A model generated the notes under the pieces. The model ran no database searches. It saw nothing but the letters and a program-made list of their open reading frames with translations, and was not told the DNA's origin. Shown one piece after another: positions 35,345 to 50,485 of a DNA stretch of 64,000 nucleotides; the stretch's first letter is position 1; every line of letters begins with the position of its first letter. Source of the DNA: Tillus elongatus (taxonomy: Eukaryota; Arthropoda; Insecta; Coleoptera; Cleridae). Made by a program: the position numbers and the translations under genes. Location: assembly GCA_964006375.1 (NCBI GenBank), contig OZ023269.1, forward strand, positions 7,495,926 to 7,559,925, read 5' to 3'.

Positions 35345-35593
35345 GCCTTTATGTAGAAAGGGTAGGGATCTTTAACGCGCCCAACGTCGCGTGGACATGG
35401 GACCGACGGTTTTACGTCCCCTCCGAAGAGCGGAACGCGCAGACATTCAACTTGCTCAAATACAATGCCACAACCTCGAGTGATGTTAACTGTACAGCAT
35501 GTACTGTAAAAGTGAAAGGAGTACCCTGGGATTAAACCCAGTACCCTTCGGTTCAGAGGCACACGTTCTTACCATTGAACCACCGCGGCTCTA
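35345..35593 (-). mobile_element. tRNA-derived SINE, copy 4
   Basis: GCGGTGGTTCAATGG head on the minus strand; body complement GGGATCTTTAACGCGCCC, TTTTACGTCCCCTCCG and CTCGAGTGATGTTAAC. B box slightly changed (GGGTTTAATCCC). Confidence 0.82.
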
Positions 35594-35739
35594 GATAAAC
35601 CTTATACACTCTTTTTAAAATGTTAAGAATTTGGTTTTCCATAAAGAAATCGTAATTCGAGGCATGCTGTAGTCTCTATATAGAAAACTTACGTACCGAT
35701 TTTCTAAGGTTATTATTTTTGACAGTAATTTAATAGAAA

Positions 35740-36452
35740 ATTAGCTACTGCATTTGAAAAAATTGTTTGTGACAATGCGCTACCATAACACACTTTTTAC
35801 GTCCAAACTCTTACTACTGGATATATGCTTTGTCCGTTTATCGAATTATTGCCTGAAGATAGACTTTTCAAATTTATTGTTTCAATCAAAAAATATTAGA
35901 CTATTGGTTAAACTCTTATAACCTAACCTACCCCTGAGGCCTCAGAGAAAGAATCCACTTTTTTCTGCAAATATTTTAATTAAATGAAGCACAATGGAGC
36001 TTGAAGTAGAAACTTAAGACCCCGTAAAACAGACTACTTATCAAATTTATTCTACATAACATGCATTTGTTTCAGAATATTTGTTTAAAACCAGCTAATT
36101 TTGACGTTTCAAATCGCATCTTTGACGTTTTAAGAAGAGAAACTATGACAAAGTAAGCTTTCAGGTACTTCTTTGCCTTGTTGCGCCAATGAAACCTAAT
36201 TTTTGCCTGTATTATTCGATATATTTTATTAAACACACAAAATATTTTAAAATCTATCTCTATATGTTTATCCGATTTGATAGAACAGATACCACAATCT
36301 GGAGTAATACCTGGCGATAATAAATACTATTATAAGAATGTAGTATTAGGATACTCAACAGCAATTTACATTGTACAGATTTAAGGTTACTTGTCAGCAA
36401 CTTTAGTTTTTCTCCTGTAACCCCCTGGGTTAATAAGAAATGAAAAAAAGCT
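35740..36452. mobile_element. HINE-related debris
   Basis: A worn forward 3' end (GCGCTACCATAACACAC) near 35780, then reverse-oriented composite pieces (TTTTGACGTTTCAAATCGC, TTTGACGTTTTAAGAAG) to about 36240. The ends are not defined. Confidence 0.5.
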
Positions 36453-37146
<694 letters not shown>

Positions 37147-37917
37147 AAGTGCTGGACTAAGTGAGAAAAGAAATATTTTTACCGGAAGACATTGAGAGAG
37201 AGAAAAGGCAATATTTTTTGCCTATGTTTTAATTAAATAATGCTAAACGAAAACAATATTTATATTACTAATTTCAAAAATGTAATACCAATAAAAAAGT
37301 ATTTGCAGCACATGAGAGTCGTTTCCTCAATGTTGCAGAAAATGAGAATGATAAGAAATGAAATTAAGAATTCCTTGACAATAAACCGTGGCTTGTAGAA
37401 TCACTCTGGGGAGTAATACTATTTGCCGTTTACATTGCTCGTACAGCTCCATAGAATTATAAAATCATATTCTTTCAAGCTGCAGATCTTTCTTATACTT
37501 TCATTATTTTAACCGTGGCAAATTCCTGCAATCGTTATACTGATTAAAACCACTTTAGTTCTATATGTGTTGATAAGGCCAATGAACAAAAGTACACTGA
37601 AAAAAAACCGTCATAAATCAGTATTTATCAAGTTTATGTACAATCTTAGTAATAAATGTTTGATGTGTTATTCTAAAATATAGTTTGCGGACTCACTTAA
37701 AAAAATTGTCATCGATTTTTTTGTGAAAAAAGTTGTTTTACAATTTTTCGTAAAAAGATTTGTATGTAGTTTTCGTGTAACATTACTTAAGCAGATTTAA
37801 AAAATACACGAGGACTTTTCGTGAATCATATTGTATGCAAATTTTGATGTGGAATTTTTTTAAAGAATTTTTGTCAAAAAGCTTTTTTGTAAATAATTAT
37901 GGTTTTTGTGTAAATTG
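37147..37917. other. Unassigned spacer
   Basis: No recognised feature. Confidence 0.4.
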
Positions 37918-38135
37918 CTGAAACAAGTTCTATGGGCAGGAAAATAGAACGAGTTTTCCGAATAACCTTTGAATTTATTTTCAAAAAATGTTGTACTTTT
38001 TTAGAAAATAAAGTTATTTTGATGAAATATGGTACATAGTTTCTATTATAAAGGTTATACTATCTACATATTTGTCATTAAGAACATATTTATGAAAATT
38101 CGCTACTATAACGACCTGGCTATCCCAGACTTTTT
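37918..38135 (+). mobile_element. Diverged HINE-like 3' fragment
   Basis: GGGCAGGAAAATAGAACG, GTTATTTTGATGAAATATGG and a worn terminus ATTCGCTACTATAACG. The hairpin is lost. Confidence 0.55.
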
Positions 38136-38218
38136 TGTGTCGCTAGCCTACTTTATCTAATGGAATTGCACTTTTTTTATTTGGGCTCTTGCTGACACGA
38201 ACGTTGTAGAAAAAATAT

Positions 38219-38550
38219 TCGGAACGCAGCAAGTGCGTTATGGTAGTGAATTTTTATTAAGTGCTTCAAATTTGAATGACTCAATTTTATATAAACCTAG
38301 AAAGTTGAATTTTGCCATATAGTAATGACTTTCACAAGGCAACATATTCACCAAATTTCATCAAAATAGCTTTGTCATTTTCAGAGACAAACATTTTTTT
38401 CGAAAGGAAACTCAAAATTTTCTAGGAGAACCTTGGCCGATTTTCCTGGCTAACGAACTTATCTAAGCCATGATTAAAAGAAAGATTCTTACCGAGTTTA
38501 ATCAAAATCAGTTAATAACTTTTTGAGTTATCGTGCGGATACATAAATAA

Positions 38551-38635
<85 letters not shown>

Positions 38636-38690
38636 GAAACTAACCCCGGATATGGGTTCTCGGGGTCCTAGTTCGCACTCATATAAAAAT
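38219..38690 (-). mobile_element. HINE-like element, palindrome end missing
   Basis: CGGAACGCAGCAAGTGCG, one core unit, GAGTTATCGTGCGG, (TA)n (about 38558-38631), CCCCGGATATGGGTTCTCGG, then unrelated sequence. Confidence 0.8.
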
Positions 38691-38877
38691 TTCCCAAATG
38701 ACACAATAATTCGTCGACTCAAACAAATAAACATAATATAAACGATCTCATATCATACGGTAAATGTCAGTTACAGCGTCTAACAGACCTGCGCAATAAT
38801 ATCAAATGTTACGTTACCACAACTACATACTAGATCTCATATAAACTATTCAATGAAAGGCGGTGAAATTAAATATA

Positions 38878-39162
38878 AATGTTGCAAATTTGAATAGCTT
38901 AATTCTCTGTAACCTTAGCAAGTTGAATTTGGGCACATAGTTAGGTCTTTCCCAAAGCAATATGTATACCAAATTCTATTAAAATATATTAGAGAAAAAA
39001 ATTTTTTTCGAAAGAAAACTCAAAATTTTCTCGGAAAACCGTGTCAGATTTTTCTGGCTAACGAACTCGTCCAAGCTATTAATAAAAGAAAGGCACTTGC
39101 CGAGTTTTATCAAAATCGGTTAATTATTTTTTGAGTTATCGGTTGGATACATACATACATAT

Positions 39163-39242
<80 letters not shown>

Positions 39243-39375
39243 ATATAAAAATCGAAACTGACCCCGGATATGGGTTCTAGGGGCCCAAATTCGCGTTCAT
39301 TTGCAAAATTTTCTGCAAAGTCTCACCATCGATACCTCTCTATTAGTGAATTTTTTTAAATAAAAAATCACTAAT
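38878..39375 (-). mobile_element. HINE-like element, hairpin end missing
   Basis: Core, GTTATCGGTTGGATACA, CATATATA-rich array then pure (TA)n (about 39170-39239), CCCCGGATATGGGTTCTAGG and palindrome TTAGTGAATTTTTTTAAA. Confidence 0.82.
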
Positions 39376-39706
39376 ATACATAATTAAATTAATAACTAAT
39401 TAATATGGAATAAATATCTATTCAAAATATCTATGTACAACTAATATGGGATGGCTTCGGAAGATGCATCCACTGACATTGACCACACACTTTTATAAAT
39501 GTAGTGTTGCAGCAAATCTTGACCGTTTAATAAAAAAAATAGTTGAAAAAAGGTTACTAGAATGGCAAACACATCCTTGAAAAATAATTTTACCTTTTCT
39601 CTTGTTTCATATTTATTTTCCTTTCTTCCTTTTCGCTTTTTTCCCGTTTTTTCATTTTTCACATTTTTTCTCTTTTTTCCTACTCATTTTTTACCTATTT
39701 TTCCTT
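39376..39706. other. Spacer with T-rich tract
   Basis: A C/T-rich run (39595-39706) ends at the HINE insertion point; nothing else. Confidence 0.45.
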
Positions 39707-40423
<717 letters not shown>

Positions 40424-40814
40424 GTGTATTTTTTTTCTTTCCTTATCAAACTATAAAGGATTCAAACAGGCTCATTTTGTCGCCTAGAGACCCGCCAAAG
40501 TTCACAAAAAATTACCCATGGGCCCCGGGAAGGAAGGATAAACAAAAGGCCAGACAATGGGAGCTGTGTCCAAGTGTAAATAGAAAACATATATGTAAAT
40601 TAACTATTACTTAAACCTAAAAAAATAGTAATACACACCTATTCATACATAATCAATTAATTACAACGTTTAGACGCTAAAAAAATAAAAGAAAGAAAAA
40701 CCAATTAATTGCCAGAATTTTATAATGTAGTTTGTATTCCATTTAAAAATCTAATCAGCAAAATATAGATGCTTGTACATTTAAAACTTAGCAAGTGAGT
40801 TAATTTATTAAAAT
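40424..40814. other. Unassigned spacer
   Basis: No recognised feature. Confidence 0.4.
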
Positions 40815-42306
<1,492 letters not shown>

Positions 42307-43234
42307 GTAAAAAGGGACGAAAATTAAAATGTTATGCAAGTGTAAGCTACAACCAGAACACAATTGTTAAAGCTAACTATTATATTAACTTGTAAAAGTT
42401 TCACTAAACAAGTTACATGTATTACCTTGAATAAATATCAGAGATCAAAGCAGAGAACTTATACATCGTTTGTCAATTGGAAGCACTTGCAAAGTAAAAT
42501 TAAATGAACTTTGTATTTCGCCTCTACATTTAAAGCCACTGATTTCTCTAATTTTACATGTGGCAGGGCAGTTTGATTCGTGATTTGCCTTGGTCATGCG
42601 CTCGATAGATAAAACGTTGAAAAATCATCGACGCTTCTGTGAAAATGCAGTTAACCATTATCTTTGTGGATAGTTTCCACATGTGACCTATCTCTCACAA
42701 CACTATCTATAAAAAAAACCCTGTAAATATAGAAGCACTATTTCCGATATTGTAGCTAAGCTAGCGGTAATTTCGCTTGTTAGTTTCAAGCAGTTTATTT
42801 TCACATCACAAAGTTCTTCGTCTAGCCATGTTAAGCCAAGTAGAGCATTTGGTTTATTCCGCGCGTTTTACACGTAAATGAGTCCAGATACATTAATGGC
42901 TCAATTAACTGATCCTTATGAAATGTCTGTTCTATGTATGGATTAGTCGATTGTGTTACTGTGACTTTTTATACTTTATATTGCAATAATTATATTAAAA
43001 GAAAATCAAACCGTTACTTTTAAGTCCAAAGATATCTACGAACATAATATGTAAAAGCTAATTAATTGTTAAAAATATTGTTTTCTGACCATAAGATAGC
43101 TGTAGTGAGACTACATTATTTGAGCTTGCAGCTCACAGCACTGCGTCACTTTGTTTAATAGACCACTAACTGTTTAATTGTCAAGACAAGAAATAAGTGA
43201 AAGAAATTATGATAATCCTTATATATGTCGGAAA
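42307..43234. other. Unassigned region
   Basis: No gene or repeat recognised. Confidence 0.4.
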
Positions 43235-43290
43235 AGGCATAATAATACTAATAATAATAATAACAATAATAATACTAACAATAAAATAAC
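43235..43290. repeat. (AAT)n microsatellite
   Basis: Imperfect AAT/AAC repeat upstream of the retrotransposon fragment. Confidence 0.85.
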
Positions 43291-43329
43291 GAGATGCTGT
43301 TTGATAGTAGTAATCTGCAACCTGTACGT

Positions 43330-44215
43330 GCTGAGTAAGAAGAACACATCGAGGGTACGCAAGAAAATGAGGAACTCATCAACAAATTGTCTACAGAAAT
43401 GAGTCGTGCAGTCGCGAAGCATGAAGGAACAAATCCTCTTAGTAGACCGCCATTACCAAGGCTAAGATCATCTAGAAAGCTGGCAACTATATTGGAACTT
43501 TTGAACAGAATAATTTTGCCATCGCACCTTCTAGAGATCAACACATTGGAGCACATGCATACGCTTATTTACTGTGCAGCAACTGCAGAAAATAAAACTC
43601 TAGTCATTAAGATTTCTGATCGAATATGCAATCACAGAAACTCACATCAAAATGTGCCACCGTGGGGAAAAAAGGTTGCTTATTACAAAGTGGAAACACT
43701 TCGAAAAAAACTTGGACAACTGACGCAATACATTGAGGGAGTACAGACAAGAAAATTGCAGAAACGAGTAGGGGAAATAATAGGCCGAGTTCGACAACAG
43801 TCAGCACAAGATCCAGTAAACCTCACTGCGCAAGAATGTTCTGACACCCTAAAACAGAAGCTTTCTGTATACGCAAAACGCTTGAAAATATATAAGGCGA
43901 GCAACAATAGGAAGTACCGCAATACGATGTATGGACGCTCGGAAAAGACTTTCTGCCATCAACTTAATTCAGCTACGAATGCAGCCATCGACACTTTACC
44001 AAATAAGGAACAAACTAAAGAGTTCTGGAAAAGTCAACTAGCGACACCAGCCTCTTGCAATATTGGTCTATCTGGGTTAACGAAGAACATCCAGCTTGTC
44101 AGAGTTATAAACAGATTCACCAGGAGCCGTTCATCATTTCTGAAGTCACAGAAAAACATCTACGTCTGTGTTAACTATGGAACGGTTTTACTAACTAAGG
44201 GCAGCAACAGCTGCT
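43330..44215 (+). pseudogene. R4/Dong- or R2-like retrotransposon, region upstream of the RT
   Basis: A 277-residue forward frame (ATG at 43387) has real protein composition. It contains KVAYYKVETLRKKLGQLTQY, then QECSDTLKQKLSVYAKRLK, then NTMYGRSEKTFCHQLN and TLPNKEQTKEFWKSQL. This order (basic coiled region, L..YA.R..RY, N..F......FY..L, P....... FW) is the linker preceding the RT in R4/Dong- and R2-like LINE proteins (family knowledge, from memory). After about 44090 the frame shifts, since EPFIISEVTEKHL reads in another frame, and the RT itself is absent. It is therefore a truncated 5' piece. The frame upstream of the ATG (EEHIEGTQENEELINKLS) is probably also coding. Confidence 0.5.
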
Positions 44216-44360
44216 ATTAAAATTGAAGTTAAAGTCTTAAAAGTCCTTATCCTCTCACTAGTGATTTCGTCAACAAACAGTCGGTATAAAAATATTGACA
44301 TCACATAATCTAATCAGATAATGTTAACATGAATCAGACAAAAACATTTTTTTTAACTTA

Positions 44361-44459
44361 GAAAAATCAGCCAAAACTGAGATTTGACCCCACATCGTCA
44401 ACGTTGCTTGCTGACAAGTCAGCTATCTAAACCGCCTTGCCATTATACCACGGATATCA
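44361..44459 (-). mobile_element. tRNA-like sequence, SINE head or decayed tRNA
   Basis: Minus strand TCCGTGGTATAATGGCAAGG (A box) and, 50 bases on, GGGGTCAAATCTC (imperfect B box), with GACTTGTCAGC between. Stems are imperfect, so a functional tRNA is unlikely. Confidence 0.45.
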
Positions 44460-44639
44460 AACTATAATAAAAGGTAGATAACCGATAATAGTCTTCGGTT
44501 ATTGATTTGTAATATGTAAGGTCCACATTAGATGCATATTTGTAAATAGTGTAATAAAATGAGAACATTTGAGATATAAATATAGTACCTTCTGATATAC
44601 GTTTCTTGTAATATTTACCATTCAAAACCCGTATTAGTT

Positions 44640-45243
44640 ATACAAGCCTTATTTAAACATTACTCATTTTTGACGTTTCAAATCTCCACTTTGACATTTA
44701 CACGAAAAAAATTATAAAATTTTCAGATTAATTGTTTTTGTACTTCTTGATCTTTTTGCTCGAATAAAAGTAAACGTTATCTGTAATATTTAAAAGATTT
44801 TGTTTCCCACATGCATTATTTTGGTATTACATCTTCTCTGACTTTTAGTGACACTGATATTTTTCTTAATTAAATGCCCATAACTTTTTCTCTTTTAATA
44901 TAGAAATCTAAATATTGGTATGTAGTTTAATTTTTACAATGTGAACCTGCTTGTCGACGTTGATTACTTTGTTATTTTCGGATATAAACCTTCTTGTCGA
45001 AAGAAAACTAAAAATTTTCCCAGAAAACCTGGTTAGATTTTCCTAGCTAAAGAACTTGTCCAACCCACTTACAAAGAGAAGGTACCTGCCAAATTTCATT
45101 AAAATCGGCTCATTATTTTTTGAATTATTGATGTGACACATATTCCAGGGGTCTTAGTACGAACTCATTTGAAGACATTTTTTTCAAAATTCAAAATTCA
45201 GGATCTCCCCATCAGTGAATTTTTTTAAAGAAAATTCAGTAAA
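44640..45243 (-). mobile_element. Composite HINE-like fragment lacking the (TA)n
   Basis: TTTGACGTTTCAAATCTCC, AAATGCCCATAACTTTTTC, core (AAAACCTGGTTAGATTTTCC, ATTAAAATCGGCTCATT), then ATGTGACACATATTCC directly joined to AGGGGTCTTAGTACG, and a palindrome end TCAGTGAATTTTTTTAAAG. The TA array found at this joint elsewhere is absent. Confidence 0.75.
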
Positions 45244-45500
45244 ATAATACTTGTAAATGTGATTTGTTTAATGAAATTCTATCTATTTCAAAAAACATGA
45301 ATTTTATTTAAACATATCCAACTTATAATAAAAAAGATTTAAATTCAAAAGTTAGGATCTCCCCATTAGTGAATTTTTTTTAAAGAAAATTCACTAAAAT
45401 AATACTTGTAAATGTGATTTGTTTGATGAAATTCTATCTATTTAAAAAAACATGAATTTTATTTTAACATATCCAACTTATAATAAAAAATTACACGTAA
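45190..45500. repeat. ~157-bp tandem duplication of a HINE end plus flank
   Basis: GGATCTCCCCATYAGTGAAT through ATATCCAACTTATAATAAAA occurs twice in a row (units offset by about 157). The unit includes both the HINE end and the adjacent host sequence, so it duplicated after insertion. Confidence 0.85.
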
Positions 45501-45764
45501 AATAAAAAAATAATTAATAAAACATAGTACCTATTCCATAAAAAAAAGTTAACTTTATACTGCCCTGCTTTTTTGGCACACTCTATACAGTCCAAAATAA
45601 TTTTAAAATGCTCATAGTTAGTAACCATTTAATATATTATTATACATTTTATTTTAAAATTTATTGCATAAACGACAAACCTACTTTATTCAATGTTTGA
45701 ATCCCCTATACAGCAACTTTGACACATAGCCACAGGTACTTCTTCTTTCGGTGCCATATCAGGT

Positions 45765-47760
45765 CCCCCTAACGTTGGCAATTACATTGGCGAGTTGTTC
45801 GCGGTTTTCGGCTAATCTGAATAGTTGTTCGGCACTGCGTATTCCAGTCCAATCGCGAATGTTCTTTAACCATGACATCTGTTTCCTTCCAATTCCTCGG
45901 CTGCCTTCGATTTTACCTTTCATTATAAGCTGGAGCACTTTGTATTGGTCTCCTCTAAGAACGTGTCCCAGAACAATCGCTCCTTAATAGTGACAAATAA
46001 TTCACGGACGGCATTCGCTCTATTCAATACTGCTTCGTTGGTCTGCATAGCTGTCCAGGGTATTCGAAGCATTCTTCTGTGCAACCATATCTCAAACGCT
46101 TCCAGTCGACTGTTCGTAGCATCCCTCAGAGTCGAGGTCCCAGCTCCATGCAACAACACAGACCAAATATAACATTTGATCATTCTTTGACGCAATTTTA
46201 GGTTTAAGTTATCGTTAGAGAAAAATGATTTCATTCTGAAGAAAGTTGTGGGTGCTGTTTCAATTCTGCACTTTATCTCTTTATCAGGGTCTAGATGTTC
46301 TGTGATATAACAACCAAGGTATTTGAATTGGGTAAGTCTCTCAATGTTTTGTTGGTCTATCTGTAGGGAAGCATCGGCGTGCGGTTGGCGACTGAATATC
46401 ATAAATTTTGTCTTATTGACATTTATTTTCAAACCCATTTCCCGTCCTGTCGTGTTGACACTATCCAACAACTCTTGAAGGCCCCGGACACTATCGCACA
46501 AGATGACCGTATCGTCGGCATATCGAATGTTATTAATCAGTTCACCGTTAATCTTCACTCCAAGGTCTTTATCTTGCAAAGCCTTCTTAAAGATTGTATA
46601 CGAGTAGATGTTGAACAATAGCGGGGAGAGAATGCATCCCTGTCTGACACCTCGTTGAATGCGACATTCATCGGTCAGTCTTCCATCGATTCGGACCACT
46701 GCTTTTTGCTTCCAATATAAGTTCTCTATAATATTCAGATCTCTATCATCGATTACCAAAGTTCTTAGTATGTTTAAAAGTGTTTCATGCTAAACCCTAT
46801 CGAAAGCTTTTTCATAGTTTATGCAACATACATAAATATCCTTGCGTTGGTGACGTTGAAGAAGTATATTTAGGGCAAAAAGTATTTCCCGGGTGCCAAG
46901 TGCATTCCTAAAGCCAAACTGCGTCTCATCCAGGTCCTCCTCGCACCGACTTCTCATCCTTCCATGTATTATGCGAAGAAACACCTTTAATGTATGACTC
47001 ATCAGGCTAATTAATCTATATTCGTCACACTTCTTCGCTCGCTGTTTTTTCGGAAGTGCTATAAAAATAGACTTCAACCATTCTTCGGGTATTTCACCAG
47101 TAGTAGATATATTGTTAACAAACTTAACCAGAGCATTGATGTGATCTTCGTGGATCATCTGTAAGAGCTCTGCTGGGATGTTATCTGGACCAGTTGCTTT
47201 CTTGGTTTTGACTGATTGTATGGCATGGAGAATTTTCTGGCCCTTCGTCTTGATTTGCATTACCCTGCTGTTTGGCCTGTCTTCTTCAAACAATTCAGTC
47301 ACATATTTACTCCATACTTCAAGAATTTCATCAATAATAGCTTTTCCCGTGCTATCCCCTAGTATGTTAGTAGTTTTCTTGTTATACAAGCCAGCAACCT
47401 CCCGGACTTTCTTGTACATGTTAAACGTGTCATGCTTCCTTTCAAACTCGTCCATTTCCCGACATCTATCCGTCATCCATCTCTCCTTAGCTGTTCGTAT
47501 TTTTTATTTTATTTCTATTTGTTTTCTTCTATATTCTTCTGGTTTGCCCTTGCACTGTCTTCTTTGTTCCATAAGATCTAGTATTTCCTTCGTCATCCAT
47601 TGTTGTTTCTTGTGTCTGGTTGTTACTTTATGTTCTTCTAATATCTTGGTCATATGTGCACGAAATAATTTCGATGTTTCCTCGACAGCTTCGGTTGTTC
47701 TCATTTCTTTCATGGTACTCCAGACCAGTAATAGTAAAAAAATAATCGAACTTTATGCAT
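45765..47760 (-). pseudogene. RTE-like LINE reverse transcriptase, two in-frame stops and one frameshift
   Basis: The minus strand reads an RT with KKATGPDNIPAELLQ, IFIALPKKQRAKKCDEYRLI, QFGFRNALGTREILFALN and CCINYEKAFDRV. A TAG follows at 46790-46792, then GVRQGCILSPLLFN, YADDTVIL and FKYLGCYI. The thumb/C-terminal part RRMLRIPWTAMQTNEAVLNR follows. Another in-frame TAA sits at about 47498-47503. A frameshift near 45945 moves the C-terminal tail (KGKIEGSRGIGRKQMSWLKN ... IANVRG) to another frame, ending near 45765. The polymerase Asp residues (YADD and the motif A aspartate region) are retained. The endonuclease is missing, so the element is 5' truncated. RTE-like assignment is from overall motif spelling and is moderately sure. 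Confidence 0.85.
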
Positions 47761-48253
47761 ATAAATCGTACAGAATCTCTCAAACAGAATCCAACACTTC
47801 CTCCTTTTTCATTTCTGTCACTTAATAGGTAGTTATAATTTGGTATTTACAAAATGTTTATCTAACCAAGTTACTGATAAACCTAAAGAGCTGCTGGTAA
47901 CAGGGTCATGGTAGTGACCATAAGGCGACATCGCCTCTAGACTTTGATGAATGATACTAATGTACTCTGTAAGCTACCATTGTCCAGATACTTTTCAGTC
48001 TTTCAGCTTTGAAGCTTAGAGAAAATCAGAGCTGCCACCATCGCCACATGAGTTGTAATTCTGCAAGTGCAGCTCCAGACAGTACTTTACACTAATCATA
48101 TCACTAATCTAACATACAAAGGAGACAGTTTGTTAAAAAACTTTTAAATTTCCATTACGGTACTATAACTCTTTTGTTTTACTTGATCCTCGTCCCATGT
48201 TAGTCCAGCGACGAACTAAGAGAATAATCACAAGATAGCTCTTGCCTGTCGTG
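47761..48253. other. Unassigned spacer
   Basis: No recognised feature. Confidence 0.4.
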
Positions 48254-48870
48254 AGAGGCGGCCAATTGGAGTCAAGCACTGGCTGGGGTCTGATCCAGAC
48301 GAGCCTGGAGGAAGGCGGATATCTCGGGGAAGTGATATGCATCCAGGTTTTGAGGCCTCTACTGTGGGCTTTTAAATGGACAACTGACCTCGCTTGGTTT
48401 TTACTCGAAAGCGGGGGTTCAGAAGATATCGCCTTGGTTTAAGCGCTCGCAAGCGTCAGATGTCCAAACGACCCGGGGGTTGTTGATATAGCTAGGGAGT
48501 GGTATACACTCGGATTTTGAGGCCCCACTGTATGTTTCAAAACAGACAAACGACCTCGATTGGGTGATTTTCGGGAGCGGGACTCGGTGGGCTGTCGCCT
48601 AGAGCTTAGCACTGGTGTATCTCGGGCATAGATGAACCCGGAGGAGACCTGAGATCTCTGGGGTGGATTACAACTGAAGATTAAGGTCCTTTCTTTGAGC
48701 TGTGAAACGGAAATACGACCTCGTTTGGATGCTGCTCGGGTACGGGACTTCCTTATATCGCATCGAGTCAAACACTGACGGATGTCGGGTCCATTCCAAC
48801 TCAGAAAGAGGTTATGTCTTTTAGAGTTTCGAAACGAGAAAGCGACTTCACTCAGATGGCAGTACATCTG
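48254..48870. repeat. Degenerate ~166-bp tandem repeat, three units plus a partial fourth
   Basis: The landmark YGACCTCGNTTGG occurs at 48385, 48551 and 48716 (spacing 166 and 165), with a worn fourth near 48843. Each unit also holds TTTTGAGGCC-like text, a GATATCTCGGGG/GATCTCTGGGG block and CGGGAGCGGGACT-like text. Base composition is close to balanced, unlike the surrounding AT-rich DNA. The 142-residue minus frame across it is fortuitous. Confidence 0.8.
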
Positions 48871-49024
48871 TCAAACTAACTTTCGCCATAAAAAAAGATC
48901 GACTACGGCAAGGAGCTGGTTTTTTTGGGTGAAATCTGAGCGATTAGACGTGAGTCTCAATAGAACTAAATTTATTTCTGAACGTCATAACGTCTGGGTT
49001 TGATATGATTCAAGGGAAATTAAA

Positions 49025-50310
49025 GGCTTTTGCTACAAGACAAACTGCTTTATTCTTAAAACCCTACGCGTCACAACACATCGTGCCATCTTCAGGGGTT
49101 TAGATCTAGAATGTAAAAAGGTGTTTGTCAAAAACTATGTTTCTGGTAGGTCTACCATGCGAGTGATTAACCATGCGAGTGACAACTACAGAAAGAATAC
49201 AAAGTTCAGCAAAGCTAAATGTCAAATACAGAGTAGCCCTAATGGCCATGCAATATTTAAACTGACATTAGTGTCAGGAGTTATAAACATTTCTATAAAA
49301 ATGTACAATTTAAGATTTAAAAAACTTAAAACAGGACTGGGGTCCCACAAATATGAACAACACTCTTATGAAGTCACAAGCAATAAGTTAAAATTCAAAC
49401 TAGTCAATTACATAAAAAGATATAGACAAGCAAAAACATAAAAGCAAAGCAGGCTGCACAGCCGAGCAGAACTCCCCGAGAACATCTTAACATGTGAAAT
49501 TCAGAAAGAAAAGAAAGACATGAATGCCACACTTGGGTTAATACTCACAAATTTCATGTCTGAATTACTGAAAAATGCTATATGAAATGTTGTCAAAGTT
49601 TGGCTTTTCATCCATTGTCTTCAGAATACCAAACAGAAGCTGCATAAAACAGGAAGGCAGGAACATCACAAGACTTGAAGAAATCAGAGGATGAATGCAA
49701 AAGACGCTTATTTTCAGCCTAATTTTTATCTAACGAACAAAATGGAGTCCCATGGATCTCTAGATATTTAACTTAAAAATGCAAACTGAAGGTGACAAGT
49801 GACAAGTGATATGACAACCAAAAGTGACATGTGAACTACGGCTAGCGGAGAAAATGTCAACCGCGCGGAGAGAGAACCAAGGAAACAACCGATCTTTGCT
49901 CTATGGCTGGAATCGATCACACGTCACTCGGAGCACCACCATTGAAAGTTCCAGCCAGGTTTCTGCAAATGAAAGTCTATTCACTCAGGTTTTTCTGCAT
50001 GTGAAAAGAGGTTATTCTTGAATTTGGTGCCAAAAGAAGCACTTTGATTATATGGAGCTAGAACACTACCATTGAAAGTTTATTCAATAAGTTTTCTGTA
50101 AATGGAAGGAAAGTTCATGCTGCTGGTGTTTGAAACATTAAGAACATTACTATTGGAGCCATTTATGTACTTGTAGATCTCCATTTCCTCCAGGACAAAC
50201 TGTTCCATGCCAAAACTAGATGGGTGAAGGATTCTAGCATCGTATCGATCAATAGAATTAAAGTTACGGCGGAGACACTGGAATAACTCATTCACATTGC
50301 ATCTAATCTA
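49025..50310 (-). pseudogene. Penelope-like element, GIY-YIG end and 3' terminus (copy 2)
   Basis: A 71-residue minus frame at 50295-50080 reads ARILHPSSFGMEQFVLEEME then IYKYINGSN..., the C-terminal half of the GIY-YIG domain seen in copy 1. The catalytic YIG part is missing. The 3' UTR holds GTCACTTGTCACC-like text as in copy 1. The copy ends in a hammerhead-like fold and AATAAA near 49050. AACCCAGACGTTATGACG next to the end (48976-49000 on the minus strand) is also present beside copy 1. Confidence 0.8.
49063..49108 (-). ncRNA. Hammerhead-ribozyme-like motif, decayed core
   Basis: Minus strand: stem I AAACCC, CTGAAGA, spare T, GGCAC-GAT-GTGTT, GTGACGCGT, A, GGGTTT. Stem I pairs perfectly. 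Relative to the motif at 22.0 kb (AAGCCC/GGGCTT) the fourth pair has changed from G-C to A-T on both sides. Core boxes are damaged (CTGAAGA; GTGAC for GAAAC). Confidence 0.5.
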
Positions 50311-50344
50311 ATCTGCTTGATGCTCAAAGTAATTCCATTATGCT

Positions 50345-50485
50345 TTAAAATATATATTTGTATAATAATTAAACGAAAACTTCAGGTGGGTTCCGGAGAC
50401 TTTAGTCCACGCTCATTTAAAAACATTTTCTTAAGTTCCAAAGTCCTGATCTTGCTAAATGTGATTTTTTACGCAAATTCGCTAA
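50345..50485 (-). mobile_element. HINE-like 5' end fragment, diverged
   Basis: GGGTTCCGGAGAC, CACGCTCATTTAAAAAC, CCTGATCTTGC and GCAAATTCGCTAAAAG; the array and core are gone. Confidence 0.6.

Noticed and set aside
47178..47825. 215-residue forward frame
   Set aside because: Antisense shadow of the RTE-like LINE.
48439..48867. 142-residue minus-strand frame
   Set aside because: Lies wholly in the degenerate 166-bp tandem repeat; its peptide does not show matching repeats, as expected for a chance frame.
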